Positions 1-7,956 are shown, counted from the stretch's first letter. The stretch is 10,000 nucleotides of DNA from Chromera velia (GCA_018398765.1 JAHBMJ010000921.1:1-10000); one strand, 5' to 3'. The notes: generated from the letters alone by a model not told the origin. Program-made: numbers and translations.

Positions 1-319
1 TCTATCCATTCTTTTCACACGATCAGTCACCTGCTTATATGAGAAAATGAATTGCTTCGGGGGCTCTGGCTCCGGATCAGGCTCTGGCAATTCTTCGCCC
101 TCCCCAAAAACCCGTGCCCAATGGTTTGAGAAGTCTCTTGCCCCTGGTCTCAGACCGTCTTTCGACAACTTTCTCCTTTCTTTCCAAAGGAAGAGGGGGT
201 CATTAAGCAAATGTGTCTTCGCTTTTTCAGTTTTCGCTCTCTCAAACCTCTTCCTTTTCTGCCGGAAGATCTCTCTCCTTTTCTTTAAGATGTCTTCCAC
301 CCTTTTCTGCTTTAACTCT
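1..319 (-). pseudogene. LINE ORF2 pre-reverse-transcriptase linker, shifted frame
   Basis: The endonuclease frame meets a TAA at 315-313, while a neighbouring minus-strand frame is open from about 319 to the window edge, roughly 106 codons with no stop. The switch implies a small indel near 313-325. The encoded stretch is very rich in Lys, Arg and Glu, then has a W-containing segment (KPLG-free, ending FSNHWARVF) and an acidic, Pro-rich repeat EPDPEPEPP (bases 59-85). It ends with a segment resembling the helix just before reverse transcriptase block 1 in LINE proteins. The order and composition fit the EEP-RT connector; there is no catalytic motif in it. No start codon is expected because it is the interior of a longer protein. 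The reverse transcriptase should begin just left of base 1. Confidence 0.6.
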
Positions 320-1581
320 CTCTCCACCCTACTTGCACAGTCCTCAACTTCTTTCCTTACTTTCTTCAGGCATTCCTGCAGCTCTTTACATTCCTCATCC
401 CACTACCCTTCCTTCTCTCTAAACAACGTTTTGAAGGTAGGAGGCTGTTGCTTCTCTGTCGCTTTCGCTATTACTTTTTTTACTGGCCCAACCAAAACCC
501 GACACCAGGCTGTGGCCAAGGCTTTCACCCGGTCTTTCTTATCTTGAGGGCTCACTGGGGAAGAGGTCAAAGAAGAGGGCAAAAAGGCTGTTGAAGAGGG
601 TGGGGAGGAAGACACAGAAGGAGATGGGGGAAGGGGAGGCTCTTCGAATGGTTCAACTTCTCTATGATGCTCCCAGAGTCCCTGCCATGTCTCTCCGACC
701 AGCTCTCTTGCTGCTACCGCTATTGGCAGCAAATCCTCATCTTTCACCGCTGTCTTTCTGATGGATCTGTAAAGCGGGGGGCACTGCTGCAGGGATGGGG
801 CATCCATCTGCTTTCCCGCAGCCTTAAGCGAAGAAGAGAAGAGAGAAAAACAGATAGATGTATGGTCATGATCGGAGCCAATCAGTCTATCGAAAGCGAT
901 TTCCCAGTCCGTGCAAGAGGAGAGAAGGAAAGGGTTAACCAATGTATAATCGACAACGGATGCCTCTTTTTTCGTGTTCTTTGATTTACAGGTACAAGCA
1001 CCCAAAAAGCGGAAGTCTTTGCTCCCACACTTCCCTTACAGACCATTCAGGATGAATAGGTTGCTTTCACCGCAAAAACGCACCAATTTACGGCCCATGG
1101 GGTCGACTGACTGCTTGCATTCTGAATGCCAGATGAAAGAGGGAGCCGACTCGTCAGAGCCGGTAGATTTGTCCTGTTCGAACAGTTGCTCACGATTCTA
1201 TTCGAGACCTTCTAGACAGAGCGATGCTGTGTGAGAGTTGAGGTCCCCCAGGACCACTCTCGGCTCTCCCAGGGGGACAGAGCACAGGGAATCAGACAGG
1301 ATCTCTTTCGTGTTATCTTTCTTATGATTTGACCAACCCCCCGGCAAATACACCCCAAATACATGCAGTTTTCTACCCGATGAGTGGATGGCCACCCTGG
1401 CGATGCTCGGCCTTACTAGCTCAAACTCCGGTCTGAGTTCCCCCCAACGGTCCGATTTGACCAAAATGCATACGCCTCCAGACCAGATTTCTTTGTCTGC
1501 ACAGGCGGAATGGACTTTTGTCTTTCTCCTTCTCCATTCCATATGTGACCAATTTACTCCTTTCCAACCCCCCAAATGCAT
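320..1581 (-). pseudogene. LINE ORF2 endonuclease (EEP) domain and linker, broken by stops
   Basis: In an intact LINE this domain nicks target DNA to prime reverse transcription. Reading leftward from 1581, one frame holds the EEP landmarks in order: a GGVCILV strand, the GVYLPGG strand, the catalytic GDLNSH motif (Asp at 1245-1243, Asn at 1239-1237), SVVDYTLV, and the terminal SDHDH box (876-862). The Glu-containing N-terminal motif is absent. After the EEP comes a low-complexity Pro/Ser stretch (about 570-650) and then a WDEEC-type linker motif starting at 402. In-frame stops lie at 1200-1198 (TAG), 1038-1036 (TAA) and 405-403 (TAG); the frame is otherwise continuous over 393 codons. The last stop falls exactly where related elements carry the first Trp of a WWxxEC motif, so TGG to TAG is the simplest explanation. 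The domain call is secure; the copy cannot be functional. Confidence 0.82.
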
Positions 1582-1641
1582 TAAAGCCTAATTTAAAGGC
1601 ATAAAATAACATGAAAAAATGATGTTTCTATTAATTAAAAG

Positions 1642-1697
1642 TGAACCTGTTTCTGAACCTGATTCAGGTTCATTACTTCGAAGTGAACCTTGAACCT
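1642..1697. repeat. Cluster of direct and inverted TGAACCT / AGGTTCA repeats
   Basis: TGAACCT occurs at 1642-1648, 1654-1660, 1684-1690 and 1691-1697, and its reverse complement AGGTTCA at 1666-1672. GAACCTGATTCAGGTTC (1655-1671) is a perfect palindrome around one central base, and ACTTCGAAGT (1675-1684) is a perfect 10-bp palindrome lying between AGGTTCA and TGAACCT, so two overlapping hairpins are possible. Two further TGAACCT copies lie at 2134-2140 and 2172-2178. Function is unknown; possibilities are protein-binding half-sites, the end of a DNA transposon, or chance AT-rich duplication. Confidence 0.75.
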
Positions 1698-1803
1698 TGA
1701 GCCTTTTCCTAGCACTAGGTGTGGAAGCCCATACCGACGAAGAGAGACGTGCTGTGATCTAATTTGGAGTTGCTGGCGCATGAGCGGCACGGCCCCAGAA
1801 AAA

Positions 1804-1810
1804 TATAAAT
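1804..1810 (+). promoter_or_regulatory. TATA-like motif upstream of gag
   Basis: TATAAAT within an AT-rich pocket just before a GC-rich block, about 800 bases upstream of the gag start. An LTR promoter could sit here if the interval is an LTR remnant. A 7-base match is weak evidence, and no transcription start or LTR border supports it. Confidence 0.15.
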
Positions 1811-2607
1811 TAAGCGCGCGGCAGGGCGTGCGCATACGAATTGCGGTGGCGCGGCACGCAGCGGCTCCTAGGCGGCGGCATGCATATTATTGCGGCCCTG
1901 GAAAGTGGCCTTTCCTATATTCTACCGGCATTGAGTTTAACACGTGGCAAGCTACGCGCAGAAATTAAGCTTAGCCGATTATGCGACAGTCCATGCACTG
2001 ATTTTGACCGTGGTTTTCCACAGAAATTCAAAATCGAAAGACTTTTGGAAGACTTGAAAATTCAGAAAGTTTTTCAACAACTCAAAATTTAAAATATCAC
2101 CGCGACACTTTGAGGATCCAATACTTACAGAATTGAACCTTTGAGTTGAACTTCGAACAGTCTGACCTTTATGAACCTTCTGACACCTTCCAAACCTCTA
2201 CCAGCTTACTTCCTTCACACTCCTACTTATGAAAAGCATCCGTATGCATACCTAGCCTCACCTTCCTTACTTTAGCCAACTTGTATCACTGTCATCCACT
2301 CCTGGCAGTCCAAACCATAACTTCACCTAGCTGTCACTTAGGCGTCTCCTTTCCAGGATAGCTAGCAACAGTCACCTTTTCTAGCCTCACTCTACTCCTA
2401 GATATCCGAGAGCTACAGAGGAGCTACTGGCTGTGTCCTAACGCCAACCCAGCATGGAGCACGTGGTGAAGCCAGTCTTGAACTGATACACAACCTTTCT
2501 CATCACCTCTAGACACATACCACGTAAACTGTGTCTGAACGGAGGCTCACACACTACCTCATACCAAGTCACCTGCACACAAAATCATCGAGCACAAGTC
2601 ATCCAAC

Positions 2608-4097
2608 ATGGATCCTGGCACCGGTCCAAAGACCTGGTTAATGACAAAGATGACAGAAACTGCCTCAAACAAGAAAAAAGGGAAGAAAAACGCCCCTGGC
2701 GGCGAAGCCCTGCCAAAATTTGCTCTCTCTTCTCAATTCCCAGACCCCCCTTCAGGCAAAAAATGCAAAAAAAACCCTCCCAGAGTGACCTTCAACAACA
2801 ACAACCCCCTCCACCTCCAAAAAACCAAAAACAAAACCACCCAGAGCCCATAGACACCGATACCCAACCCTACGAGACCCCCACCGGCAACCTACCCGAC
2901 CCTCTGGTCCTGTCAAAACTGTCCAAACAGGGCATTTTGTTCCAACCTACCACTACAGGCCTTCTTGGGCCTGTTTTTCTCGATGAGTAAGCCCCTTCTG
3001 TAACCCTCACACGCGACACAAGAACCAGTACGAACACAGGCAACAGAAGTACTGAACACCCCATAGCCTCTACCAGTATGACCAGACTGAACCCAGTTAC
3101 CCAGACAGACGCCCCCAGAACCGAAACCCCCTTTACCATCGCCGCCTCCAAGTTCTACATCGACCTACCTACTTTTAAAGGAGATCAAGCCGCTGCCACG
3201 ACCTTCTGAAATACCTTCGAGCGCTTGGTAAAGTCGGCAAACTGGCCTTTCACCTCGATCCGTGACATGTACTTCCCCTCGGAGTCCGCCCTCAAAGGGC
3301 CAGCGAGACAGTGGTTCAATAGACTGCCACTGACGGACCTGCAAGCAATCGAGAACCTCAACATGCTGAAGACAACCTTCCTGAACATGTACGGCACAGA
3401 CGAGCTCGAGATGGATAACAAAAGGATTTCTTTCTACCAGACTAAGCAGAAAGAGAACAAGAGCATCAACAAGTATGGAGAACGATTCTAAGTGTTCAGT
3501 GAAGAGGCAAGGCTTTCTATCAAGTTGTATCAACTCACCTGACACCTTGCGCGCTTTCGCTCGTGGAGTCCGCAACGTACGTGCTCATCCGGAGCCAACT
3601 CAAGTCCTCTTACCCCGACTTCGCCTCCATCGTGAAAGATGTCCGCCGCCTCCACGCTGTCTATACGGACGCAGACACAGATGTTAAAGTCACTGACACA
3701 CAGCAGATAACCCCCTCACATTGTAGACATATACTCTAATGCCGCAACCACACAAAGCATCCAACCCATCCCCACAGATCTTGCCCCCACACAAACACAA
3801 GACACCTTCCACATCGCTTCGCAAGTGCTCGAGACTCTCCGCTGCCATCGCTATGTAGGCATATACAAACACACAGAGCAAGGCTGCACTATACCTCCAA
3901 ATGTCATCTGTGAACGATACAGCCAGAAAGGACATCTGGCTGTCGCATGCTGTTCAAACGAGTCTGGCTGGCAGCCAGACAGACGCAATCAGAACAGACC
4001 TACCCGACCCTACCCCTACGAAAATCACCATTCTTTCCATCCATCCAACCAACAGCAAAACAGAAGCTTTAGAGACAGGTGGCAGCCACCCAGGTAG
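2608..4097 (+). pseudogene. gag: gag: capsid/nucleocapsid-like protein, broken
   Basis: Gag would form the cytoplasmic virus-like particle that packages element RNA. The ATG at 2608 has a favourable context (A at -3, G at +4). The N-terminal part is Lys- and Pro/Gln-rich. The frame changes near the A-rich run at 2757-2776, continues through stops at 2988 (TAA), 3207 (TGA) and 3489 (TAA), then through two more frames between about 3540 and 3720. The capsid-like core is visible around 3155-3490, with LKGPARQWFNRLP (about 3288-3326) the best retrotransposon-gag match. Two knuckles follow in the frame ending at 4097: Cys3843-x2-Tyr-x5-His-x4-Cys and Cys3909-x2-Tyr-x4-His-x4-Cys. In both, the second Cys of the CCHC pattern is Tyr. 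An Arg/Asn/Gln-rich tail precedes the TAG at 4095. Confidence 0.8.
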
Positions 4098-4289
4098 ACT
4101 GACCACCGCCACTGCATTCAAAGGAACAAAGACCAGCCACCCAACCGACAGACTGACAGCCAACCTCCTCTTTGCATCCAACTACGTCCCAACCCTAACC
4201 TCCTTCCTATCGCAGACCGTCCAGCAAACTCCAACTAAACCACATACAAAACAGTCTGGAAACAAAGAGGCAGAGAAAACGAAACAAGT

Positions 4290-4660
4290 TGCTCACCTCT
4301 CTCTCCGCCCAACCTCTTCTCGTGTTGGCCTCCATATCATACTGAAAAACTCGTTTCATATCAGCACTTTGGTTGACACAGGCGCTGACATCTCCATCCT
4401 GCATTCAAATGTATTCAAGCGTTTATAACGTGAATGCCCTCGTTTCTCCCTACACCCCATTAACATTCAAATACAAGGAGAGGGCTCACACCCTCTCTCC
4501 ATCTATGGTGTCATCACTCTCCGTCTGTCTATGGATAAAAAGAGAAAACAAAATTTTTTCGTCTCTCCTTCCATGTCCCATGATTTGATTCTCAGAAAAG
4601 ATTTCCTCGACAAGCATGCAGTGAACATCTCTTTCTTTCCAGACCGTCTTCTCCTCCAGC
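4290..4660 (+). pseudogene. Aspartic protease domain of pol
   Basis: A retropepsin-type protease that would cut the Gag-Pol polyprotein. The active-site motif LVDTGADISIL is intact, with the catalytic Asp at 4375-4377. About 70 codons downstream, ILRKDFL (4588-4608) stands where the family has the ILG..FL strand; the usual Gly is Arg (AGA at 4594-4596), a change one G-to-A step from GGA. A TAA at 4426 interrupts the domain shortly after the active site. Retropepsins act as dimers of about 100 residues, and the spacing of the two motifs fits. Neighbouring sequence from about 4680 to 5088 in the same frame is a weakly conserved spacer ending in a TGA at 4951 and further coding. Confidence 0.75.
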
Positions 4661-5088
4661 CGCTTAGCGATAATGAAGAACCTGTTTCACTCCCTCTCAC
4701 TCTAATGCATACACTCGAAAAAGAAAGCTGGATAGCACCGGTGACGATGACTACTGCAGCGAAGTGCGTGCTGCCTGCACACAAAATGACTCACCTCCTC
4801 CTTCCCCTTCCACCAGACTTGAAGATCCCAAATAGAGCTCCAGTCCTTCTTGTTCCTCTTCAGCGTTCACTTTTTGCAGGCATAGCAGCAAGCGACTCTG
4901 TGTCTGTAATGACTGACAGACATGTTCGTCTCCCTCTCATGAATGCATCTTGACGCCCTTTCAATCTCCCACCCTGCCTAAAAATAGCCACAGCTACCCT
5001 CTGTCACCCTAACTCGTTTGAGGAAGTCAAACCCGTCAGCGCACATCATGTTACATCAGGAAAAGTACAATCGGCACAGCCTAGTGCA

Positions 5089-6102
5089 TTGCCTTCATGC
5101 ACAGAGCATATGACTGAAGAAGACATCCAGACCGCCAGCAAACAGATACAGAAAAGTCTTACAGGCTCGACCCACCTGACAACAGAACAGCGCAATCAGC
5201 TCCACCAGCTCCTTATCTGTTTTGTTGGTCTCTTTCTTACAAGCAAAGACCAGGGAAACATCATAGGAGCAGAAGCCACTATTGACACCGGAGATGCAAA
5301 GCCTATCTACATTCGACCCCGACCCGTCCTCCACGCCCTCAAGACCCAAGTGAACGAGACCATCGACCAGCTCCTAGACACAGGCATCATTGAGCATACT
5401 ACCTCCCCCTAGGGCTTCTTTATGGTTATTGTGAAGAAGAAGAATGGAAAGATCCGTTTATGCATCGACTATAAAAAGCTGAACGAAGTGCTGAAAAAAG
5501 ACCACTACCCCCTGCCGAACATGGAAGAGCTGCTCATGTAACTAGAAGGAAAAACTTAGTACACAGCTCTCGACTTACATCTGGGTTTCCACCAGATCAT
5601 GGCCCACCCTGAAAACCGCAACAAGCTCGCCTTCGTCACCGCCAGAAGACAGTTCACCTATCTAAGGCTCCCTTTTGGCATCGCTAACGCCTCCTCCATC
5701 TTCCAGAGGACCATGGACTCCCTTCTTGCAGGCCTCAATGGGGCTGCTGCAAGGGTCTACCTCGATAACGTTCTTGTCTCCAGCACCGACTTCGAAACAC
5801 ACCTGAAGGACATAGAACAGATCCTCACCCGCTTGCTTAAGGCAGGAGTGAAGATCTCGTTCAACAAGTGCTCGTTTACAAAGAGAGAGCTCCAGTACCT
5901 CGGCCATATCGTCATCCCCGAAGGCATCCGCTCATCTCCAGAGAAGACCAAGGCAGTCCTGCAAGCACAGACACTGAAGAACCCTCGTGAAGTAAAAGGA
6001 TTTCTCAGCTTGGCAGGATTCTACCGACGTTTTATCAAAAAATTCAGTGAGATCGCAGGCCCAGTACTTGACCTGACGAAGAAGAGAACCATATGGATTT
6101 AG
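5089..6102 (+). pseudogene. Reverse transcriptase domain and thumb/connection of pol
   Basis: This RNA-dependent DNA polymerase would copy element RNA into cDNA. Visible blocks in order are a pre-RT TGIIEHTTSP segment (ending 5409), VKKKNGKIRLCIDYKKLN (from 5431), DHYPLP, the LDL block with the first catalytic Asp at 5572-5574, LPFGIANAS (5668-5694), the polymerase box read as VYLDNVLV (5755-5778), YLGH (5896-5907), and the connection motif GFLSLAGFYRRFI (from 5998). The YxDD box has Asn instead of the second Asp (AAC at 5767-5769), which removes a metal-binding residue. Stops at 5410, 5539, 5557 and 6100 lie between conserved blocks without changing frame; those at 5410 and 5557 occupy positions often held by Trp in relatives. 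Confidence 0.93.
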
Positions 6103-6540
6103 GAAGAACTGCAGAAACGCGCTTTTGAGACACTTAAGCAGAGACTCACTAGCGCACCCATCCTTTATCACCCCGATTTCCCCCAGCCGTTCAAATTGAA
6201 GACAGACGCATCAGCAATCTCAGCCACCTCTGTCATCCTCGTTCAAGACGACCCTGCAGGCAGAGAAAGAGTGATATCATATGCAAGCAGAAGGCTGACA
6301 GACTTAGAAGACAGATGGTGCATCACAGAAAAAGAAGGACTCGCGATTGTCTGGGGCATTAACCACTACAAGCCTTTTCTCTACGGATGCCGCTTCACAG
6401 TCATCACCAACCATGCCGCCTTCCAGCATATCAAGAAATAACGCGACTGAAATCCTTGACTCATGCGTTGGTCCCTCAAGCTCGCTATCTACGACTACGA
6501 TATCATCCACAAACCGGGAAAGAAGCACACAGATGCAAAC
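6103..6540 (+). pseudogene. RNase H domain of pol
   Basis: RNase H would degrade the RNA strand of the RNA-DNA hybrid. The lead-in TLKQRLTSAPIL is followed by TDAS with the first catalytic Asp at 6205-6207, the ISYASRRLTDLE strand, then EKEGLAIVWGINHYKPFLYG with the acidic EKE at 6328-6336. The next block reads ITNHAAFQHI where the family has TDH; the Asn codon AAC at 6409-6411 is one G-to-A step from GAC. Three stops in 21 bases (6439, 6448, 6457) precede RWSLKLAIYDYDIIHKPG and HTDANSLTR, the standard end of gypsy RNase H and its tether. The domain assignment is secure and the domain is inactive on two counts. Confidence 0.9.
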
Positions 6541-7797
6541 AGCCTCACGCGACCCCCCTTTGTTTCCGACAGCTATCCCCTAAAGCCCCCACCAGAAGTC
6601 ACAGACGATTCCTTCATGATTGCCGCAGCAAAGAAAGCAAATAAGGGAAAAAATGCCCAAAAAAAGAAAACACCAGCGGAAAGAGCACAGATTGTAGAAG
6701 CGCAAGCAGAGCAACCTCTAAACACCCTTCCTCTGAGCGCTGACTATGACATCGAAGCCTTCCAACAGGCACAGCGAGCAGACCCCTCCCTCTCACCCGT
6801 CATCACCTACCTTAAGACGAAAGTCCTTCCCCCTGGGACCAAAGACATCGATCGCATCTTTATTGCCAGCCCGGCAGCTATCTACACCCTCCACGAAGGT
6901 CTCTTAGTCCGCATCTTTGCACCCGCAAATCATCACAGAGAAGGAACCCGCTTTCCTGTCATGGTCCCTACTGCCCTTCGACCGAAGCTCCTCCAAGATT
7001 CGCACGAGCACATTTGTGCGGGTCACCCACGAGCCCAAAAGATGTTCAAAAAGATTTCCTCTCAGTTTTTCTGGCCCTCAATGACCAAAAACATCGCCAA
7101 CTATGTGAAGACCTGTAAAGAGTACCAAAAGAGGAGGGGAAAAGCGAAGAAAGAAAACCTGATGACCTAACAAATCGAATTTACCCCTCTCAGATATTTC
7201 AGTATGGATCTTGTGGGTCCCTTCCCCATCGCTCGAGATGGAAGCCGCTACGCTCTTACGTTGATTGACTTGTTCACCCGCTGGCTTGAACTTGTTCCCA
7301 TTTCCTCAGCCAAAGCTCTCGTCATTGCAGACGCAATCGTCAAGAACCTCGTATGCACCTTCACCTCACCTGCCCGTCTTCTGTCTGACAGAGGCCGAAA
7401 CCTTCTCGACCCTGTTGTTAAGGCTGTCTGCACGCTCATGGGCACAAAAAGAGTTGTTATGATAGCCGAAAACCCAAAGTGCAACGGAAGACTCGAAAGC
7501 ACACACAAACATTTGAAGGACCAACTCTCTAAGTATATTTCTGATAAGCAGACTGACTGGCCTCGATACCTTCCCTTCTTCAAGCTGAAAAACAACACAA
7601 TCCACCACTCCTCTATCAACATAACCCCCGACAGATTGCTTTTCGTTCGAGATCCCCCGAAACTGACCCACATCCTTCCCTCCCTAGAGACTGACCAAGC
7701 CATTTTGCCAGACGACTACCGTAACGTTGACCTCCTTGCCCGATTGCAGAAAGAAGATGGAGCCCGTCAAGACCTGATCGAAGAAACAGCAGCATAA
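6541..7797 (+). pseudogene. Integrase of pol: zinc-binding domain and DD35E catalytic core
   Basis: Integrase would insert element cDNA into the chromosome. A Lys-rich spacer (about 6620-6690) leads to the N-terminal zinc domain at about 6988-7130, with His codons near 7003-7009 and at 7024, FFWPSM, and Cys at 7114; the last ligand of the HHCC set is Tyr (TAC at 7123-7125). A TAA at 7168 separates it from the core. The core starts MDLVGPF and keeps all three acidic residues: Asp 7207, Asp 7387 (SDRG) and Glu 7495, giving D-x59-D-x35-E, the canonical spacing. The usual ERxH after the NG motif reads ESTH. No chromodomain is recognisable. The core is therefore the best preserved catalytic unit in the element, although it cannot be reached by normal translation. 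Confidence 0.92.
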
Positions 7798-7956
7798 AGA
7801 ATGAAAAAATTCTTTAAAGAAAAGCCAGACGAAATCTATGACTACAAACCGAACAGTTTGTTTAGAAAAAGAAAAACTATGTGAAGAAAGGTCTGAGCAA
7901 AAAGTTATTACCAAAGCTAGGAAGGAGGTCGAGGGGGCGTGGTGCCCATGCGAGAA
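7798..7956 (+). pseudogene. Probable C-terminal end of integrase beyond the TAA at 7795
   Basis: The pol frame continues as RMKKFFKEKPDEIYDYKP and then a basic segment. This resembles the region of gypsy integrases after the core, where a helix rich in Arg/Lys and a short YDxxxKP-like segment precede a beta-barrel with a W-G-P motif. In-frame stops at 7882 and 7894 (TGA) and 7918 (TAG) follow; the last sits directly before Glu-Gly, where a Trp is common. The resemblance is clear for the first 18 codons and weak afterwards, so the end at 7956 (just before another TGA) is approximate. The alternative is that pol really ends at 7797 and this is untranslated sequence. Confidence 0.5.

Larger units (their letters stand above)
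1..1590 (-). mobile_element. LINE-like non-LTR retrotransposon fragment, 5'-truncated, runs off left edge
   Basis: A minus-strand element is recognised by an EEP-type endonuclease followed by the charged linker that in LINE ORF2 proteins sits between endonuclease and reverse transcriptase. The frame is still open at base 1, so the reverse transcriptase and 3' tail should lie outside the window. At the other end recognisable homology stops near 1581-1590, where the DNA becomes AT-rich; the N-terminal part of the EEP domain is missing. Loss of the 5' end is what target-primed reverse transcription commonly produces, but later deletion would look the same. The exact boundary and any target-site duplication cannot be seen. 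The clade (I, R1, Tad, L1 or other) cannot be assigned without the reverse transcriptase. Confidence 0.8.
1591..2607. other. Gene-free interval between the two retroelements; possible Ty3/gypsy leader or LTR remnant
   Basis: About 1 kb without a credible reading frame. The first 60 bases are AT-rich, including TTAATTAA (1631-1638). Then comes an inverted-repeat cluster, a GC-rich block with many GCG/CGC words (about 1810-1900), and from about 2160 a C/T/A-rich, G-poor stretch resembling the composition of the downstream gag. Its position just before gag is where a 5' LTR, primer-binding site and untranslated leader are expected. I found no matching sequence after pol and no tRNA-complementary primer-binding site that I can name, so the LTR interpretation is unproven. 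The open frames in this interval are short and lack protein-like composition. Confidence 0.5.
2608..7956 (+). mobile_element. Degenerate Ty3/gypsy-type LTR retrotransposon internal region (gag-pol)
   Basis: The domain order capsid-like gag, zinc knuckles, aspartic protease, reverse transcriptase, RNase H, integrase is diagnostic of Ty3/gypsy elements and excludes Ty1/copia, where integrase precedes reverse transcriptase. No envelope-like gene follows. The coding strand is notably rich in C and A and poor in G. Gag has several frame changes and stops, while pol keeps one frame throughout apart from stops. The left end is given as the gag ATG and the right end as the last pol-like coding, because no flanking LTR pair, polypurine tract or target-site duplication could be established. 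The copy cannot encode functional enzymes. Confidence 0.92.
3859..7956 (+). pseudogene. pol: pol polyprotein: protease, reverse transcriptase, RNase H, integrase; many in-frame stops
   Basis: A single reading frame can be followed from 3859 to at least 7797 (about 1,310 codons) with recognisable domains throughout. Stops lie at 4426 (TAA), 4951 (TGA), 5410 (TAG), 5539 (TAA), 5557 (TAG), 6100 (TAG), 6439 (TAA), 6448 (TGA), 6457 (TGA) and 7168 (TAA). The TAA at 7795 also looks like a mutation, because the same frame continues with a sequence resembling the end of gypsy integrases up to about 7956, with more stops at 7882, 7894 and 7918. I see no place where domain homology changes frame. Pol is +1 relative to the gag zinc-knuckle frame and overlaps it by about 240 bases, the arrangement of elements that make Gag-Pol by frameshifting. 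Upstream of about 4300 this frame has no recognisable domain, so the true junction is uncertain. Confidence 0.88.

Noticed and set aside
47-547. 166-codon plus-strand open frame with Ser/Phe-rich product
   Set aside because: It is antisense to the LINE linker; the Ser/Phe/Leu bias is the mirror of the Lys/Glu/Arg-rich sense frame.
7248-7703. 151-codon minus-strand open frame
   Set aside because: Antisense to the integrase core, whose motifs and DD35E spacing are clear on the plus strand.
3859-7797. Alternative genetic code in which stop codons are read as amino acids
   Set aside because: All three stop codons occur in pol, and TAG falls at positions suited to Trp (5410, 5557) while others suit Gln or Arg. 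No single reassignment explains this, and catalytic residues are also lost, which points to decay.
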